The position numbers and the translations under genes were made by a program. This document shows, piece after piece, positions 4,810 to 5,353 of a stretch of DNA of 5,353 bases (its first letter is position 1; every line of letters starts with the position of its first letter). Source of the DNA: an uncultured Polymorphobacter sp. (lineage in GTDB: Bacteria > Pseudomonadota > Alphaproteobacteria > Sphingomonadales > Sphingomonadaceae); NCBI GenBank assembly GCA_937894055.1, contig CALDHQ010000130.1, forward strand, positions 1 to 5,353. Direction: 5' to 3'. The notes beneath the pieces were generated by a model, which worked only from the letters and a program-made list of their open reading frames with translations, did no database searches and was not told the DNA's origin.

Positions 4810-5353
4810 CTAAGCTGGCTTTTCGTAGCTGAGCACGCCGTAGCGCATGGCGCCGCTACGGTAGGCTTCGACCAGCCGGAACATGCTCCACAGGAACGCG
4901 CGGTTCTGCGTTTTCGGGCTGAGCAGCATGCGCAGATAGTCGCCGCGCGTCAGCAGCTTCGCCGCGAGCCGGCGCAGGCAGATCGTCCAGGTCTTGGCGA
5001 CATTGACGCTGATGTCATGGCAGCCGAGTGCGGTGAAACCCGCCGCCTCGGCCCAGTCGTCATATTCGGCGCGCGTTCCCATACCGGGCAGCGCGCCTTC
5101 GCGGCAAATTGGTTCGAGCAAATGATCGACCTGCCACTTCGTCGGTTCGTCGGCGGATAACCAGGCGCACACCACCAGCCGCGCACCGGGTTTGAGCACG
5201 CGGAACGCCTCGTCAAAAATGCGTTGTTTATCAACCATGTGCTCGGTCGATTCGATGGCATAGCCGCGGTCGAACGCACCGTCGGGCAGGCCGTTCGTCA
5301 TCCAGTCGGCAACGCGGATGTCGAGGCTGCCAGCGCTCGGCCGCCGCGCCTGG
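4810..5353 (-). CDS. Class I SAM-dependent methyltransferase, gamma-tocopherol methyltransferase-like, N-terminus missing
   Basis: The frame is open from the right edge to a TAG at 4812-4810 and shows the last 180 residues. The first Met visible in the frame (at 5301) is internal, because the upstream sequence SLDIRVADW continues the Rossmann fold. The visible order is a motif II-like acidic strand end (ADW), LPDGAFDRGYAIESTEHM (22-39) and FRVLKPGARLVVCAW (50-64). The last is the post-motif strand with KPG typical of UbiE/COQ5-like enzymes. After that, EYDDWAEAAGF and DISVNVAKTW, then a late helix and the ending GAMRYGVLSYEKPA, resemble the C-terminal halves of gamma-tocopherol and sarcosine/dimethylglycine-type methyltransferases. 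The SAM-binding GxGxG motif lies outside the window. It converges on the PEP-CTERM gene with only 9 nt between the stop codons, so the 3' ends of the two transcripts almost certainly overlap. The substrate is unknown; a lipid, quinone or isoprenoid acceptor would fit this family. Confidence 0.85.
   Translation of the reverse strand, partial: QARRPSAGSLDIRVADWMTNGLPDGAFDRGYAIESTEHMVDKQRIFDEAFRVLKPGARLVVCAWLSADEPTKWQVDHLLEPICREGALPGMGTRAEYDDWAEAAGFTALGCHDISVNVAKTWTICLRRLAAKLLTRGDYLRMLLSPKTQNRAFLWSMFRLVEAYRSGAMRYGVLSYEKPA

Overview
The window is high-GC, densely coding DNA from an alphaproteobacterium, most probably a member of the Sphingomonadales. The main pointer is a secreted protein ending in a PEPxxWA-CTERM sorting signal, a type frequent in that order. 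The organism call is inference from gene content and composition; no rRNA or other marker gene is present. There are five protein genes, two of them cut by the window edges, and no tRNA, IS element, CRISPR array or phage gene.

Layout: (1) 1-185, the last 60 residues of a crotonase-fold enoyl-CoA hydratase/isomerase on the + strand. (2) 186-326, a short convergent gap holding two copies of a 39-bp GC-rich element in inverted orientation, one after the stop of each flanking gene, probably acting as paired terminators. (3) 325-1506, a complete class III (CaiB/BaiF) CoA-transferase on the - strand. With the hydratase it suggests a locus for CoA-thioester (acyl-CoA) metabolism. (4) 1507-1621, a divergent intergenic region. 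(5) 1622-3529, a TIR domain joined through one transmembrane helix to a long TPR region, on the + strand. (6) 3530-3693, an AT-richer leader with a stem-loop, a TTGACA box and a perfect 11-bp palindrome. (7) 3694-4800, a secreted PEPxxWA-CTERM protein of unknown function. (8) 4810-5353, a class I SAM-dependent methyltransferase on the - strand, convergent with the previous gene and running off the right edge; its C-terminal half resembles gamma-tocopherol methyltransferase-type enzymes.

The genes do not form a single operon. The hydratase and CoA-transferase are plausibly functionally linked although convergent. The TIR-TPR gene and the PEP-CTERM gene each appear to be separately transcribed. 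The most interesting protein is the TIR-TM-TPR protein. It keeps the glutamate expected of NAD-cleaving TIR domains and, by the positive-inside rule, would place TIR in the cytoplasm and the TPR array in the periplasm, a receptor-like arrangement.
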